Shown here: positions 18,636 to 25,642 of the stretch, one piece after another
How the letters are laid out: each line of letters starts with the position of its first letter
How positions within the stretch are numbered: position 1 is the first letter of the stretch
NCBI GenBank assembly: GCA_902168085.1
Contig: CABHOP010000027.1
Coordinates: 1 to 33,767 of the forward strand
DNA length: 33,767 bases
From: an uncultured Bacteroides sp.
Lineage (GTDB): Bacteria; Bacteroidota; Bacteroidia; Chitinophagales; Chitinophagaceae
Direction of reading: 5' to 3'
Notes under the pieces: model-generated
The model's input: only the letters and a program-made list of their open reading frames with translations
Databases searched by the model: none
What the model was told of the DNA's origin: nothing
Made by a program: the position numbers and the translations under genes

Positions 18636-18665
18636 AAATCCCTTTCCTGTAAATATAAGGGGTTT
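18636..18665 (-). terminator. Weak hairpin between nadR and the yciO-like gene
   Basis: AAATCCCTT and AAGGGGTTT form a nine-base stem with one non-Watson-Crick pair. No good T-run follows on the minus strand, so termination would be partial at best. Confidence 0.25.
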
Positions 18666-18670
18666 TGCCT

Positions 18671-19195
18671 TTACAAAAAGCTGCGTACTGCCTTCATGGC
18701 TGCTTCCAATCTTTCGGTTTCATCGCCTCTTATATCCACCCAGGGCACACCGCTATGCTGCACAATATCATGATATTGATTATAAAAATACCGGCGTTCA
18801 TCCGGCAGCGGGTGTTCGCGCAGGGGGTCGTCCTGCCATATTACATCTATATATGTAAGCAGGTACATATCATACGCTCTATGTGCTATCTGTTCTAATA
18901 TATGAGGGTGGCACCTGCCATATTTGGCTTCGCTCCATACTTTCAGCACATACAGGTCGGTATCACATACCAGGTAGTTTTGGGCTTGTTGCATCAATGC
19001 CTCTTCGCTTGCCAGCTGGCCTTCTGCTATTTTCAGCAGGTCGTCTTCTTCATAGTCACGGCCCAGTGTTTCCAGGTAGCCCCGGGCATATTCCGGTACC
19101 CATACCGTGCCCAACTCCTTAGCCAGTGCTTCGCTCAGCGTGCTTTTCCCTGTCGATTCCGGGCCTATCACTACTATTTTCTTAATATTATTCAA
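18671..19195 (-). CDS. NadR-type nicotinamide riboside kinase (P-loop ATPase)
   Basis: The 174-residue protein matches the C-terminal ribosylnicotinamide kinase domain of NadR, which phosphorylates nicotinamide riboside to NMN. The Walker A motif GPESTGKS is at 11-18. VPEYARGYL and CDTDLYVLKVWSEAKYG follow, as in that family. The helix-turn-helix and NMN adenylyltransferase domains of E. coli NadR are absent. The start is a TTG at 19195: no ATG occurs before the P-loop, and an in-frame stop lies just upstream. The start overlaps the stop of the PAP2 gene by eight bases, which suggests translational coupling. Its pairing with pnuC supports the riboside salvage role. Confidence 0.88.
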   Translation of the reverse strand: MNNIKKIVVIGPESTGKSTLSEALAKELGTVWVPEYARGYLETLGRDYEEDDLLKIAEGQLASEEALMQQAQNYLVCDTDLYVLKVWSEAKYGRCHPHILEQIAHRAYDMYLLTYIDVIWQDDPLREHPLPDERRYFYNQYHDIVQHSGVPWVDIRGDETERLEAAMKAVRSFL

Positions 19196-19820
19196 CCGGG
19201 TTCTTTACAGTTTTTTGTTTACGTTTCAGCAGCCATTGCTGCCCTTTATATGCCAGGAAAGAGGAGCCAGCACCTACTATAGCCCCTGCAAGCACATCAC
19301 TGGGGTAATGCATACCCAAATGCATACGCGAATAACCCACTGCACCAGCCCACAGGTAGGCAGGCGTTATCACATACCATTTAGGATATTGCAAACTTAC
19401 AGAAGTAGCTGTAGCAAAGGCTAGGCTGGTATGCCCCGAAGGAAAGGATGGGTCTGTATCGTAGTGGTAGGGCACAATATCCGGGTAGCTCTCATAGGGA
19501 CGCTTCCGGTCGATGCCATATTTCATCCCGTAGCCAATAATGGTAGCCGTGCCAAGTGCAGCTACCGTTTGCCAGCCATTGTGCCGCCATTGCTGCTTAT
19601 CACTTATATAACCGTACAGCAGCATACCGGCAGGTATGGCAAATGATACCGGGTAGGCCGACTGTGTAATGCCATTCATAGCACCATCCAGTGAAGTGTT
19701 GCGACCCACATGCACAGAACGCAGCCAGTTGATGTCTGTATTTTGAGCATGCAGTGTATTACTGCATATCAACAGGGTTATTAAGCAGCAGCGTGTTGCA
19801 AACGATATAATTTTCTCCAT
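19188..19820 (-). CDS. Exported PAP2-family phosphatase
   Basis: A 210-residue protein with an N-terminal signal peptide or anchor (cleavage likely after LHA at 25) and several hydrophobic segments. The full PAP2 catalytic signature is present: K100-x6-R107P108, PSGH at 127-130, and S164R165-x5-H171-x3-D175. Family members remove phosphate from lipid phosphates, undecaprenyl pyrophosphate or small soluble esters, usually facing the periplasm. The gene overlaps pnuC by 40 bases upstream and the nadR-type kinase by eight bases downstream. A link to nucleotide salvage is therefore possible, but a generic envelope lipid role is equally compatible with the sequence. Confidence 0.9.
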   Translation of the reverse strand: MEKIISFATRCCLITLLICSNTLHAQNTDINWLRSVHVGRNTSLDGAMNGITQSAYPVSFAIPAGMLLYGYISDKQQWRHNGWQTVAALGTATIIGYGMKYGIDRKRPYESYPDIVPYHYDTDPSFPSGHTSLAFATATSVSLQYPKWYVITPAYLWAGAVGYSRMHLGMHYPSDVLAGAIVGAGSSFLAYKGQQWLLKRKQKTVKNPVE

Positions 19821-20404
19821 CGTATATAGCCGAAGATAGCAACTATAAAAAGAAATAAGGTAAGGCAGGCAGTGAACGGTATGCCTTTGTGTATCTGTAA
19901 GGGTATGGCTATTGCGTTCGATATATTCAGCAATATCCAGTTCTCTACTTTATGCTTTGCCAGCAACCACATACCTGCCCACGCTGTAGAGGCTACTACG
20001 GCATCCCACACGGGCACATCCGAATCAGTAAAGGTGCTGAGTGTTGTATATAGTATCACCCAGCCTATTACTACGATGCCGGCAGTTATCATCCAGTCTT
20101 TCCTGCTGTTTACTGATATGGCCGCATCTTCATTGTCCCGCTTCTTGTACCACAACACCCAGCCGTATATGCTCATCACCAGGTAATACAGATTTAGCAA
20201 TGCCTCTGCATACAATCCCACTGAAGGCTTTGCCATCAGGTATATAAATACGATAGTACTGATAATGCCCGTAGGGTACAGCGCTACATGGTTCCTGTTG
20301 GCTAATACTACGCTGATCATGCCGAATATCACGCCCACTGCTTCGGGCCAGGTAGTATGTAATATTTGTGTTGTAAACTGGCTATAAAACTCCTGTATGC
20401 TCAT
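19781..20404 (-). CDS. pnuC: PnuC-family nicotinamide riboside transporter
   Basis: PnuC proteins let nicotinamide riboside cross the inner membrane by facilitated diffusion, with intracellular phosphorylation trapping it. The protein has about seven membrane helices. Family features include PEAVGVIFGMISVVLANRNH, LLNLYYLVMSIYGWVLW and the late WILLNISNAIAIPLQIHKGIPFT segment. I chose the ATG at 20404 (207 residues, MSIQEFYSQF); a GTG six codons upstream is possible. The NadR-type kinase in the same overlapping operon favours riboside over thiamine as substrate. No riboswitch fits the short leader. Confidence 0.9.
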   Translation of the reverse strand: MSIQEFYSQFTTQILHTTWPEAVGVIFGMISVVLANRNHVALYPTGIISTIVFIYLMAKPSVGLYAEALLNLYYLVMSIYGWVLWYKKRDNEDAAISVNSRKDWMITAGIVVIGWVILYTTLSTFTDSDVPVWDAVVASTAWAGMWLLAKHKVENWILLNISNAIAIPLQIHKGIPFTACLTLFLFIVAIFGYIRWRKLYRLQHAAA

Positions 20405-20511
20405 CCGGCTGTAAAAATACACTGGCAGCCAACACTACCCAAGCGCTAACATGACAATCATTGGCACGGTTTTTCGGCAGCCTTTATATACTTTAAAAAA
20501 ATCATGCACAT

Positions 20512-21861
20512 ATGAGGAAACTAATTTTACTCTTTATACTGGCTGTATTTGCTTGTAATACCCACGCGCAAATGACCACCCGCATCGTGCGCGATTCCCT
20601 TTTCATTCCCTGGGAAATGATATACGGGCCTGATAACCACATATGGTTCACACAAAAAAACGGCTATATCTGCCGCCTCAATCCCGATACACGAAAGATC
20701 GACACACTGTATCAGGAAACCAATACCGTCATTCGTAGCGAAGGGGGAATGTTGGGCATGGCACTGCATCCCCAATTCCCTGCCACGCCGCATGTATTCG
20801 TAGCTTACAACTACATGGATGGTACCACATACAAAGAGCGTATCGTAAAATATGAATACAACGGCGCTGTGCTGAACAATCCGCAAACGATACTCGATGA
20901 TATAGATGCCAGCAACATACACAATGGTTGCCGCCTGCTTACCGATGCCAACTACCTGTATATAACTACGGGCGATGCTTCTGCCACTTCCAATTCGCAG
21001 GATGTGAACAGCATTAATGGCAAAACATTGCGCGTCAACTTTGATGGCAGCATACCGGCAGACAACCCGATACCCGGCAACCCTGCATGGAGCTGGGGCC
21101 ACCGTAATGCACAGGGCATGGTAATGGTGAATGGTAAAATATTCCAGTCGGAACATGGTGATAACAGCGATGATGAAATAAACCTGCTGGAAAAAGGCCG
21201 CAACTATGGATGGCCAAATGTAAAGGGTTATTGCGACCAGCCCACTGAAACTACTTTTTGTACAGATTCAAACGTAAGGGAACCTTTAAGGGGGTGGACG
21301 CCCACGTTAGCTGTATGTGGTATCGACTATTACAATCAGCAAACCATGTTCCCGGCATTCCAGAATTCTATCATCATGGCTACGCTAAAGGATAGCAAAC
21401 TGTATCAACTGAAATTAAATACGGCAATGGATACCATTACATCTGCCACCGTTATCAGCGGCGTTAGCTTCGGCAGGTTGCGAGATGTATGTATTTCTCC
21501 GCAAGGCAAAATTTATATCTCTACCAGTAATTCTAATGCCAGCGGTAGCACTCGTACGGATAAAATAATAGAGTTGTACGACCCTTCGTCTGTTAGCATT
21601 CGTAATACACCAACGAATACAGACATTAATATTTATCCTAATCCGGCAAAAGATGAACTCTTTTTACACCTTGGAAAAGCAGGCTTCAAACAAAATTTAA
21701 AATATCAGATATATAACACTACTGGACAGGTGGTAGCCACAGGCAATATGCCTCACCCGCTTACAGGCGTGCGTATACAACATATACCGGCGGGTTTATA
21801 CCAGTTGGTAATAACAGATGGCAATAATATCTTAATGCGCCAAAAAGTTGTAAAAGAATAA
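20512..21861 (+). CDS. T9SS-exported PQQ-type sugar dehydrogenase (GSDH family)
   Basis: A 449-residue protein with a signal peptide at 1-19, a six-bladed beta-propeller domain of the glucose/sorbosone dehydrogenase family, and a T9SS sorting domain (YPNP at 375-378). Family motifs include GMLGMALHPQF, NIHNGCRLL (H137, in the region of the catalytic histidine of soluble glucose dehydrogenase), GHRNAQGM (196-203), EHG (214-216) and GRNYGWP (229-235). Members oxidise aldose sugars with PQQ, though many homologues have unproven activity. No PQQ synthesis genes are in the window. The start diverges from pnuC with 107 bases between starts. Confidence 0.92.
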   Translation: MRKLILLFILAVFACNTHAQMTTRIVRDSLFIPWEMIYGPDNHIWFTQKNGYICRLNPDTRKIDTLYQETNTVIRSEGGMLGMALHPQFPATPHVFVAYNYMDGTTYKERIVKYEYNGAVLNNPQTILDDIDASNIHNGCRLLTDANYLYITTGDASATSNSQDVNSINGKTLRVNFDGSIPADNPIPGNPAWSWGHRNAQGMVMVNGKIFQSEHGDNSDDEINLLEKGRNYGWPNVKGYCDQPTETTFCTDSNVREPLRGWTPTLAVCGIDYYNQQTMFPAFQNSIIMATLKDSKLYQLKLNTAMDTITSATVISGVSFGRLRDVCISPQGKIYISTSNSNASGSTRTDKIIELYDPSSVSIRNTPTNTDINIYPNPAKDELFLHLGKAGFKQNLKYQIYNTTGQVVATGNMPHPLTGVRIQHIPAGLYQLVITDGNNILMRQKVVKE

Positions 21862-21875
21862 TATCTGCTTTCATT

Positions 21876-21906
21876 TTTGGAAAGTTCAGGATTAATTCTA
21901 TTTTTG
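21876..21906 (+). promoter_or_regulatory. Complete Bacteroidota promoter of tRNA-Phe
   Basis: TTTG at 21876-21879 and TATTTTTG at 21899-21906 are separated by 19 bases. This is the consensus TTTG-N19-TAnnTTTG arrangement. The tRNA starts 18 bases further on. Confidence 0.8.
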
Positions 21907-21924
21907 CAATCCCAATTACGGGTT

Positions 21925-22000
21925 GGTGCGGTAGCTCAGTCGGTAGAGCAAAGGACTGAAAATCCTTGTGTCGCCGGTTCGATCCCGGCCCACACCACCA
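21925..22000 (+). tRNA. tRNA-Phe (GAA)
   Basis: The anticodon stem AAGGA/TCCTT encloses the loop CTGAAAA, giving anticodon GAA. The T arm is GCCGG-TTCGATC-CCGGC. CCA is encoded at 21998-22000 after discriminator A21997. The acceptor stem pairs GGTGCGG with CCACACC and contains one C-A mismatch at the fifth pair (C21929 with A21992). Confidence 0.96.
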
Positions 22001-22007
22001 CCAAAAG

Positions 22008-22039
22008 AAAAGCAGTTATGATTCATCATAACTGCTTTT
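22008..22039. terminator. Bidirectional terminator after tRNA-Phe
   Basis: AAAAGCAGTTATG and CATAACTGCTTTT form a perfect 13-bp stem around ATTCAT. A T-run follows on the plus strand and an A/T-rich tail lies on the other side. It separates the tRNA from the convergent gene ending at 22060. Confidence 0.85.
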
Positions 22040-22059
22040 TACTTTCTGCTACTCCCGAT

Positions 22060-22563
22060 TTACATCTCCATTCTGATTGTATTTCCCGGTTTGCTACTGG
22101 GTCGCAAATCGTCAAAGTCTTTCAGTTTCAGAACTGCACCACTCCATGTTTCAATGCGAGGCCACTTCCATGCATAACGGATAATCAGCCCAAGAAGAAC
22201 AACCTCTATAAGAGCGCCCAATACCATGTGTACCCAAGCCACTCCTGCCAGATTAAACAACATAAGGGGGATATTCACTACTGCAATAATGATGTTCACT
22301 AGACGATTTACTCTGGCAGGCAGCACAACAGATAGAAAAATCATCAGTGCAGGCATTGCCACTACAACCAGTGCTGCGGTAATAAATCCTTGCGTGATAT
22401 CAAATACAAACACTTTCTCCTTCAGGATGTCTTCTATCATGCCCGGCATATATAAGTGGAAATAGTCAATATAGATAATGAGAAACATTAAACTCGCCCA
22501 CAGTGCAGCAAGCTTAATTTTCACATTCACTTTGATGTCTTCAAATGAGGTTTGCGTATTCAT
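22060..22563 (-). CDS. Four-helix membrane protein, probably DUF6326
   Basis: A 167-residue inner-membrane protein with four hydrophobic segments near residues 17-37, 57-82, 85-105 and 110-130. The first segment has the pattern KLAALWASLMFLIIYIDYFHLYMPG, which I associate with the DUF6326 family of Bacteroidota. No catalytic residues are evident and function is unknown. The start lies six bases after the stop of the upstream outer-membrane-type gene, so the two are almost certainly cotranscribed from the promoter near 23230. Confidence 0.8.
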   Translation of the reverse strand: MNTQTSFEDIKVNVKIKLAALWASLMFLIIYIDYFHLYMPGMIEDILKEKVFVFDITQGFITAALVVVAMPALMIFLSVVLPARVNRLVNIIIAVVNIPLMLFNLAGVAWVHMVLGALIEVVLLGLIIRYAWKWPRIETWSGAVLKLKDFDDLRPSSKPGNTIRMEM

Positions 22564-22569
22564 AAGTTG

Positions 22570-23196
22570 TTAATTGAAATTGTATCCGAAATGTAGCCCC
22601 GGTTCTGGTGTCCATTTGGGCCACTTGTCATCTTTTTCCTTAAATCCTGCAGGCATTTCAGTGTAATAAGGGCGACCGGCAATACCTACTGACGGTTCTA
22701 TAAAAAATCTATCCTTCAAGAGTTTAATGTGATAACCAACTCGATTCGTATTGAATATGATGAACCCATTATCCAACTTATCACCGTTTTCTTTCTTAAA
22801 TGTTTGCCACATAGGCATTACGTGTACTGCTACATAAAGACCTTTCCACAGATACCTTTGATAGGCCAGGCCAATTCCATATTCACGTATATAGCCTGAA
22901 AATTTCTCCTCAGGTTTTCCGTATGACTTATTGTAAAACGGGTTGATACCAAGTGGCCAGGCATGTTTCCAGGTTATTAGTTCAAGAGAAACAACATCTT
23001 TTCCGGAAATGCGATAACCTACATTGAGCTGACCAAAACCCGGTGGATTAGTGGATGAAAAATTACCCAATAAAAACAAAGTGCTACCTACGAAACACTT
23101 TCTGTAAGTGCTGTCCGTCTTGGCATACTGTGCTTTTAGGTGTAGTGTACTTGTCATCATTAAGATGACACCAATCAATAAAATTTGCTTTTGCAC
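22570..23196 (-). CDS. Outer-membrane-type protein, paralogue 2
   Basis: A 208-residue exported protein with a signal peptide (cleavage likely after LKA near residue 22). The mature part alternates hydrophobic and polar residues with terminal aromatic strands (PGLHFGYNFN), as in small eight-stranded outer-membrane barrels. It is collinear with the next gene upstream, sharing LHLKAQ, GSxLxxLGNF, GYRIxxKDVVSxE, AWPLGI, YQRxxWKG and PGLHFG, so the two are tandem duplicates. The start is a GTG at 23196; no in-frame ATG lies between it and the upstream stop. The duplication includes the promoter region. Confidence 0.85.
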   Translation of the reverse strand: MQKQILLIGVILMMTSTLHLKAQYAKTDSTYRKCFVGSTLFLLGNFSSTNPPGFGQLNVGYRISGKDVVSLELITWKHAWPLGINPFYNKSYGKPEEKFSGYIREYGIGLAYQRYLWKGLYVAVHVMPMWQTFKKENGDKLDNGFIIFNTNRVGYHIKLLKDRFFIEPSVGIAGRPYYTEMPAGFKEKDDKWPKWTPEPGLHFGYNFN

Positions 23197-23224
23197 TTCT
23201 TTACTTATTTATGTTAAACGATGC

Positions 23225-23277
23225 TGCAAAAGTAGATTGGGGGAATGCCACAACACGTTCACTTAAGTTAAGAAATG
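23225..23277 (-). promoter_or_regulatory. Duplicated promoter/operator block, copy 2
   Basis: The block contains TACTTTTG on the minus strand (23234-23227, exact TAnnTTTG) and, at identical spacing to the other copy, TGTGGCAT and the palindrome ACTTAAGT (23261-23268). About 43 of 53 bases match the copy at 23966-24018, with no length change. The palindrome centre is 34 bases upstream of the -7 box centre, roughly -41 from the expected transcription start. Confidence 0.7.
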
Positions 23278-23316
23278 TGTTGCACCACTATTTTTTAAGA
23301 ATGCTTGGTATAGCTA

Positions 23317-23940
23317 CTAAAAATTAACACCAAAATGAAGTCCTGGCTGAATAAAGTAGTTAGACCATTTTTCTTCTACTTTTTTAAATGATTCCGGCAC
23401 ATTAGTCCTGATAGGCCAGTAGCTACACCCGATGGCAGGTTCGAAAAATATGCGGTTTTTAAAGAACTTAAACTGGTAACCAACATGGAAGTTCAGATAT
23501 AAGGTGTACCCGTTCCCAATCTTCTTTTTATTCTCATCCATATACTTTTCAAAAGCATTCAATGCATAAACGGATGTATAAGCCCCTTTCCACCAAAAGC
23601 GCTGGTATCCTGCTGTAGGTGCAAGTACGCGTGCATGCCCGGGATAGTTTAATCCCGGTCCGTCAAATGATGGACCGAAAGGGATACCTAATGGCCAGGC
23701 ATAAATAGATCTTTTGAATTCAAAGGAAACAACATCTTTGGGTGTTATCCTATATCCAAAGTTTAATTGAACATATTCAGGCGGATTTTTATCATTAGGA
23801 ATAAAATTCCCTAATACATACAATGAACTCCCGATATAAAATCTTTTGAAGTTGCTGTCCTGTATGGCATTTTGTGCTTTCAGGTGGAACGTGCTTATCA
23901 TCAATAAGACAATACCAATCAAGAAAAAATCCTTTCGCAT
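23317..23940 (-). CDS. Outer-membrane-type protein, paralogue 1
   Basis: A 207-residue exported protein with a signal peptide (MRKDFFLIGIVLLMISTFHLKA, then QN). Its strand pattern and the C-terminal PGLHFGVNF suggest a small outer-membrane beta-barrel; it resembles the downstream paralogue along its whole length. It starts with ATG, unlike the paralogue. No known family function can be stated. It lies between the duplicated promoter blocks and downstream of the Crp/Fnr-type gene, separated from it by 89 bases that hold its own promoter. Confidence 0.85.
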   Translation of the reverse strand: MRKDFFLIGIVLLMISTFHLKAQNAIQDSNFKRFYIGSSLYVLGNFIPNDKNPPEYVQLNFGYRITPKDVVSFEFKRSIYAWPLGIPFGPSFDGPGLNYPGHARVLAPTAGYQRFWWKGAYTSVYALNAFEKYMDENKKKIGNGYTLYLNFHVGYQFKFFKNRIFFEPAIGCSYWPIRTNVPESFKKVEEKWSNYFIQPGLHFGVNF

Positions 23941-23965
23941 ATTTATTCATTTGTTTTAAATGATA

Positions 23966-24018
23966 TGCAAAAGTAGATGGACGAGATGCCACAGGTTCTT
24001 CACTTAAGTTAAGAAATG
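23966..24018 (-). promoter_or_regulatory. Duplicated promoter/operator block, copy 1
   Basis: On the minus strand the order is CATTTCTTAACTTAAGTG, seven variable bases, TGTGGCAT, seven variable bases, then ATCTACTTTTGCA. TACTTTTG (23975-23968) is an exact -7 box and ACTTAAGT lies at 24002-24009. Conserved islands separated by drifted spacers of constant length indicate selection on binding sites rather than mere recent duplication. Confidence 0.7.
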
Positions 24019-24029
24019 AACCTTCCCCT

Positions 24030-24605
24030 TTATTTTTTTTGTGTAATCCTTGCCCTCAACCTGCTTAAGGATTCTGGTTTGATACCTAAGTAGCTTGCTA
24101 ATTGATACTGTGGCACGCGTTGGATAAGGTCGGGCCTATTTTGAATCAGGTTCATGTATCGTTGTTCTGGTGAAGAAGTTTTAAACGCATCAAAGTCTAT
24201 CCGTTGTTTAGCCAAAAGTTCCTCGGATAATATTTTGCACATGGCATCAAACTTTGGAAACTTACTATTTACTTCTACTTCCATATCAGAATTGGAAACG
24301 GTAAGTATCGTATCTTCTACACAACTTATATAATATTCAGATGGCGTTTTGCTTATTACACAAGGTGGGGTCAAAGCATCCATTTCTGTATAGAAAGCGG
24401 TAGTTTTTTCTTCACTATCTACCACATAATATGTGCGGATGCAACCTTGTAGAACAAAGTAGCTGTCTTTCGATTTTTGCCCTTCTTTTAGCAAAATAGT
24501 CCCTTTCTTAACAGAGCGGAATATATCTAACGATAGTATGGCGTTCTTCTCATCATCTGTAAGCGAAATGTATTTTGATATAAAATCAAATAGTAGATCT
24601 TGCAT
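24030..24605 (-). CDS. Crp/Fnr-family transcription regulator
   Basis: A 191-residue regulator with an N-terminal cyclic-nucleotide-binding-like beta-roll (about 15-120, including GTILLKEGQKSKDSYFVLQGCIRTYY). A helix-turn-helix follows at about 145-190, with YQLASYLGIKPESLSRLRAR. It belongs to the short Bacteroidota Crp/Fnr group, whose ligand is usually unknown. Cysteines are scattered and do not form an Fnr iron-sulfur motif. It stands directly upstream of two genes whose promoters carry a shared palindrome, making it the natural candidate to bind there. A -7 box for the gene lies at 24659-24666. Confidence 0.9.
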   Translation of the reverse strand: MQDLLFDFISKYISLTDDEKNAILSLDIFRSVKKGTILLKEGQKSKDSYFVLQGCIRTYYVVDSEEKTTAFYTEMDALTPPCVISKTPSEYYISCVEDTILTVSNSDMEVEVNSKFPKFDAMCKILSEELLAKQRIDFDAFKTSSPEQRYMNLIQNRPDLIQRVPQYQLASYLGIKPESLSRLRARITQKK

Positions 24606-24658
24606 TGTTCATTTGTTGTTACTGTGGCTGTTACTTTTGCCACCACTTACTGTTAACA

Positions 24659-24666
24659 CAAATATA
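24659..24666 (-). promoter_or_regulatory. -7 promoter box candidate of the Crp/Fnr-type gene
   Basis: TATATTTG on the minus strand matches TAnnTTTG exactly, 53 bases before the start codon. No good -33 element is visible at the normal distance. Confidence 0.4.
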
Positions 24667-24733
24667 GCTCAATAACTTTTTTTATCATCTAATACTATCA
24701 GTCTAAGGCGACTGACACATCTTTCATAACACA

Positions 24734-25627
24734 TTACGCCCTGTAAGCCGATGGCGTGATGCTGGTTTGCTTCTTAAAGAAATGATTGAAGTTGGCGGGC
24801 TCTTCAAAACCCAGGCAATAGCTTATCTCAGATATATTCCAGTCTGTATGTTTCAGCAAGGCTTTAGCTTCTGTTACCAATCGTTCGCTGATATGGTCGG
24901 TAGTCGTTTTTCCTGTAGTGGCTTTTATAGCCCTGTTCAGGTGGTTCACATGTACATTCAGTTGCTGTGCAAAATCTTTGGCACTGCGTAGGGTAAACTG
25001 CTGTGAAACATCTTCTATAGGAAATTGTCTTTCCAGCAATTCTGTAAATACTGATGTGATGCGGGTATTGGCATCAATATGCGCATACAGGTTTTCCGAT
25101 GGCTGTATTTTCAGGGCGTAGTGTATCATCTCCATAATGTAGTTCCGTATCAGGTCATACTTATACCTGTAGTCAGAATTGATCTCCGTAAGCATCTTTT
25201 CAAATATGTAGCTTACGTCTTTATCCTGTTCTTCGTTAAAAGTATATGCGGGCTTCCCTCCGGGTGCATACATGGGCAGCTCTCGCAGGCTGCCCCTTAT
25301 ATGCTCACTGAAAAAGCCTTCCCTGAAGATGCAGAAATAACCGGTAGTGTTATCACTAAGCCGTTCAAAGGTGTAAGGTATCAGGGGGTTAAAGAATAGC
25401 AATGCCGTACCTTTTATCTCCAGGCTTTTATCAGCATAATGGTATACCTGGTGCCCCCGTACCAGCAATATTTTATAATATTCCCTGCGTGCATATTTCA
25501 TGGGCCCCGGTGTTTCATTGGAATAGTCCATCTTAAACACATTAAAATGCCCTACATCACCGCTCAATACAGGTATGTTATTAAACTTATTCTTGTAAAA
25601 ATCTTCAATGGTTTCTGTTACCGGCAT
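24734..25627 (-). CDS. AraC-family transcription regulator
   Basis: A 297-residue regulator. The N-terminal half (about 20-170) is a cupin-like effector domain with VRGHQVYHYADKSLEIKGTALLFFNPLIPY. The C-terminal half (about 195-297) is the double helix-turn-helix of the AraC family, with FAQQLNVHVNHLNRAIKATTGKT and the signature ISEISYCLGFEEPANFNHFFKKQTSITPSAYR. The start lies 15 bases after the stop of the aldo/keto reductase gene, so both form one operon and the regulator probably controls it. The inducer is unknown. Confidence 0.93.
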   Translation of the reverse strand: MPVTETIEDFYKNKFNNIPVLSGDVGHFNVFKMDYSNETPGPMKYARREYYKILLVRGHQVYHYADKSLEIKGTALLFFNPLIPYTFERLSDNTTGYFCIFREGFFSEHIRGSLRELPMYAPGGKPAYTFNEEQDKDVSYIFEKMLTEINSDYRYKYDLIRNYIMEMIHYALKIQPSENLYAHIDANTRITSVFTELLERQFPIEDVSQQFTLRSAKDFAQQLNVHVNHLNRAIKATTGKTTTDHISERLVTEAKALLKHTDWNISEISYCLGFEEPANFNHFFKKQTSITPSAYRA

Positions 25628-25642
25628 TGCTACGTTGTTTTA

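Noticed and set aside
20405-20511. NAD-type or thiamine riboswitch in front of pnuC
   Set aside because: The divergent gap is short and no aptamer-like paired core was found.
20512-20571. Lipoprotein signal in the sugar dehydrogenase (VFAC near residue 15)
   Set aside because: A better signal peptidase I site (THA, then QM) lies four residues on, and the C-terminal T9SS domain argues for export as a sorted protein.
20527-21156. A 209-codon minus-strand open frame opposite the sugar dehydrogenase
   Set aside because: The plus-strand frame has a signal peptide and family motifs; this one has neither.
21877-22302. A 141-codon open frame on the plus strand
   Set aside because: It runs across the tRNA-Phe gene and its terminator and into the antisense of the DUF6326-like gene. 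Its translation has no protein-like pattern.
24632-24639. Plus-strand TACTTTTG box between the AraC and Crp/Fnr-type genes
   Set aside because: No plus-strand gene follows at any reasonable distance. The nearby CACTTACTGTTAA only loosely resembles the duplicated operator and lacks its layout.
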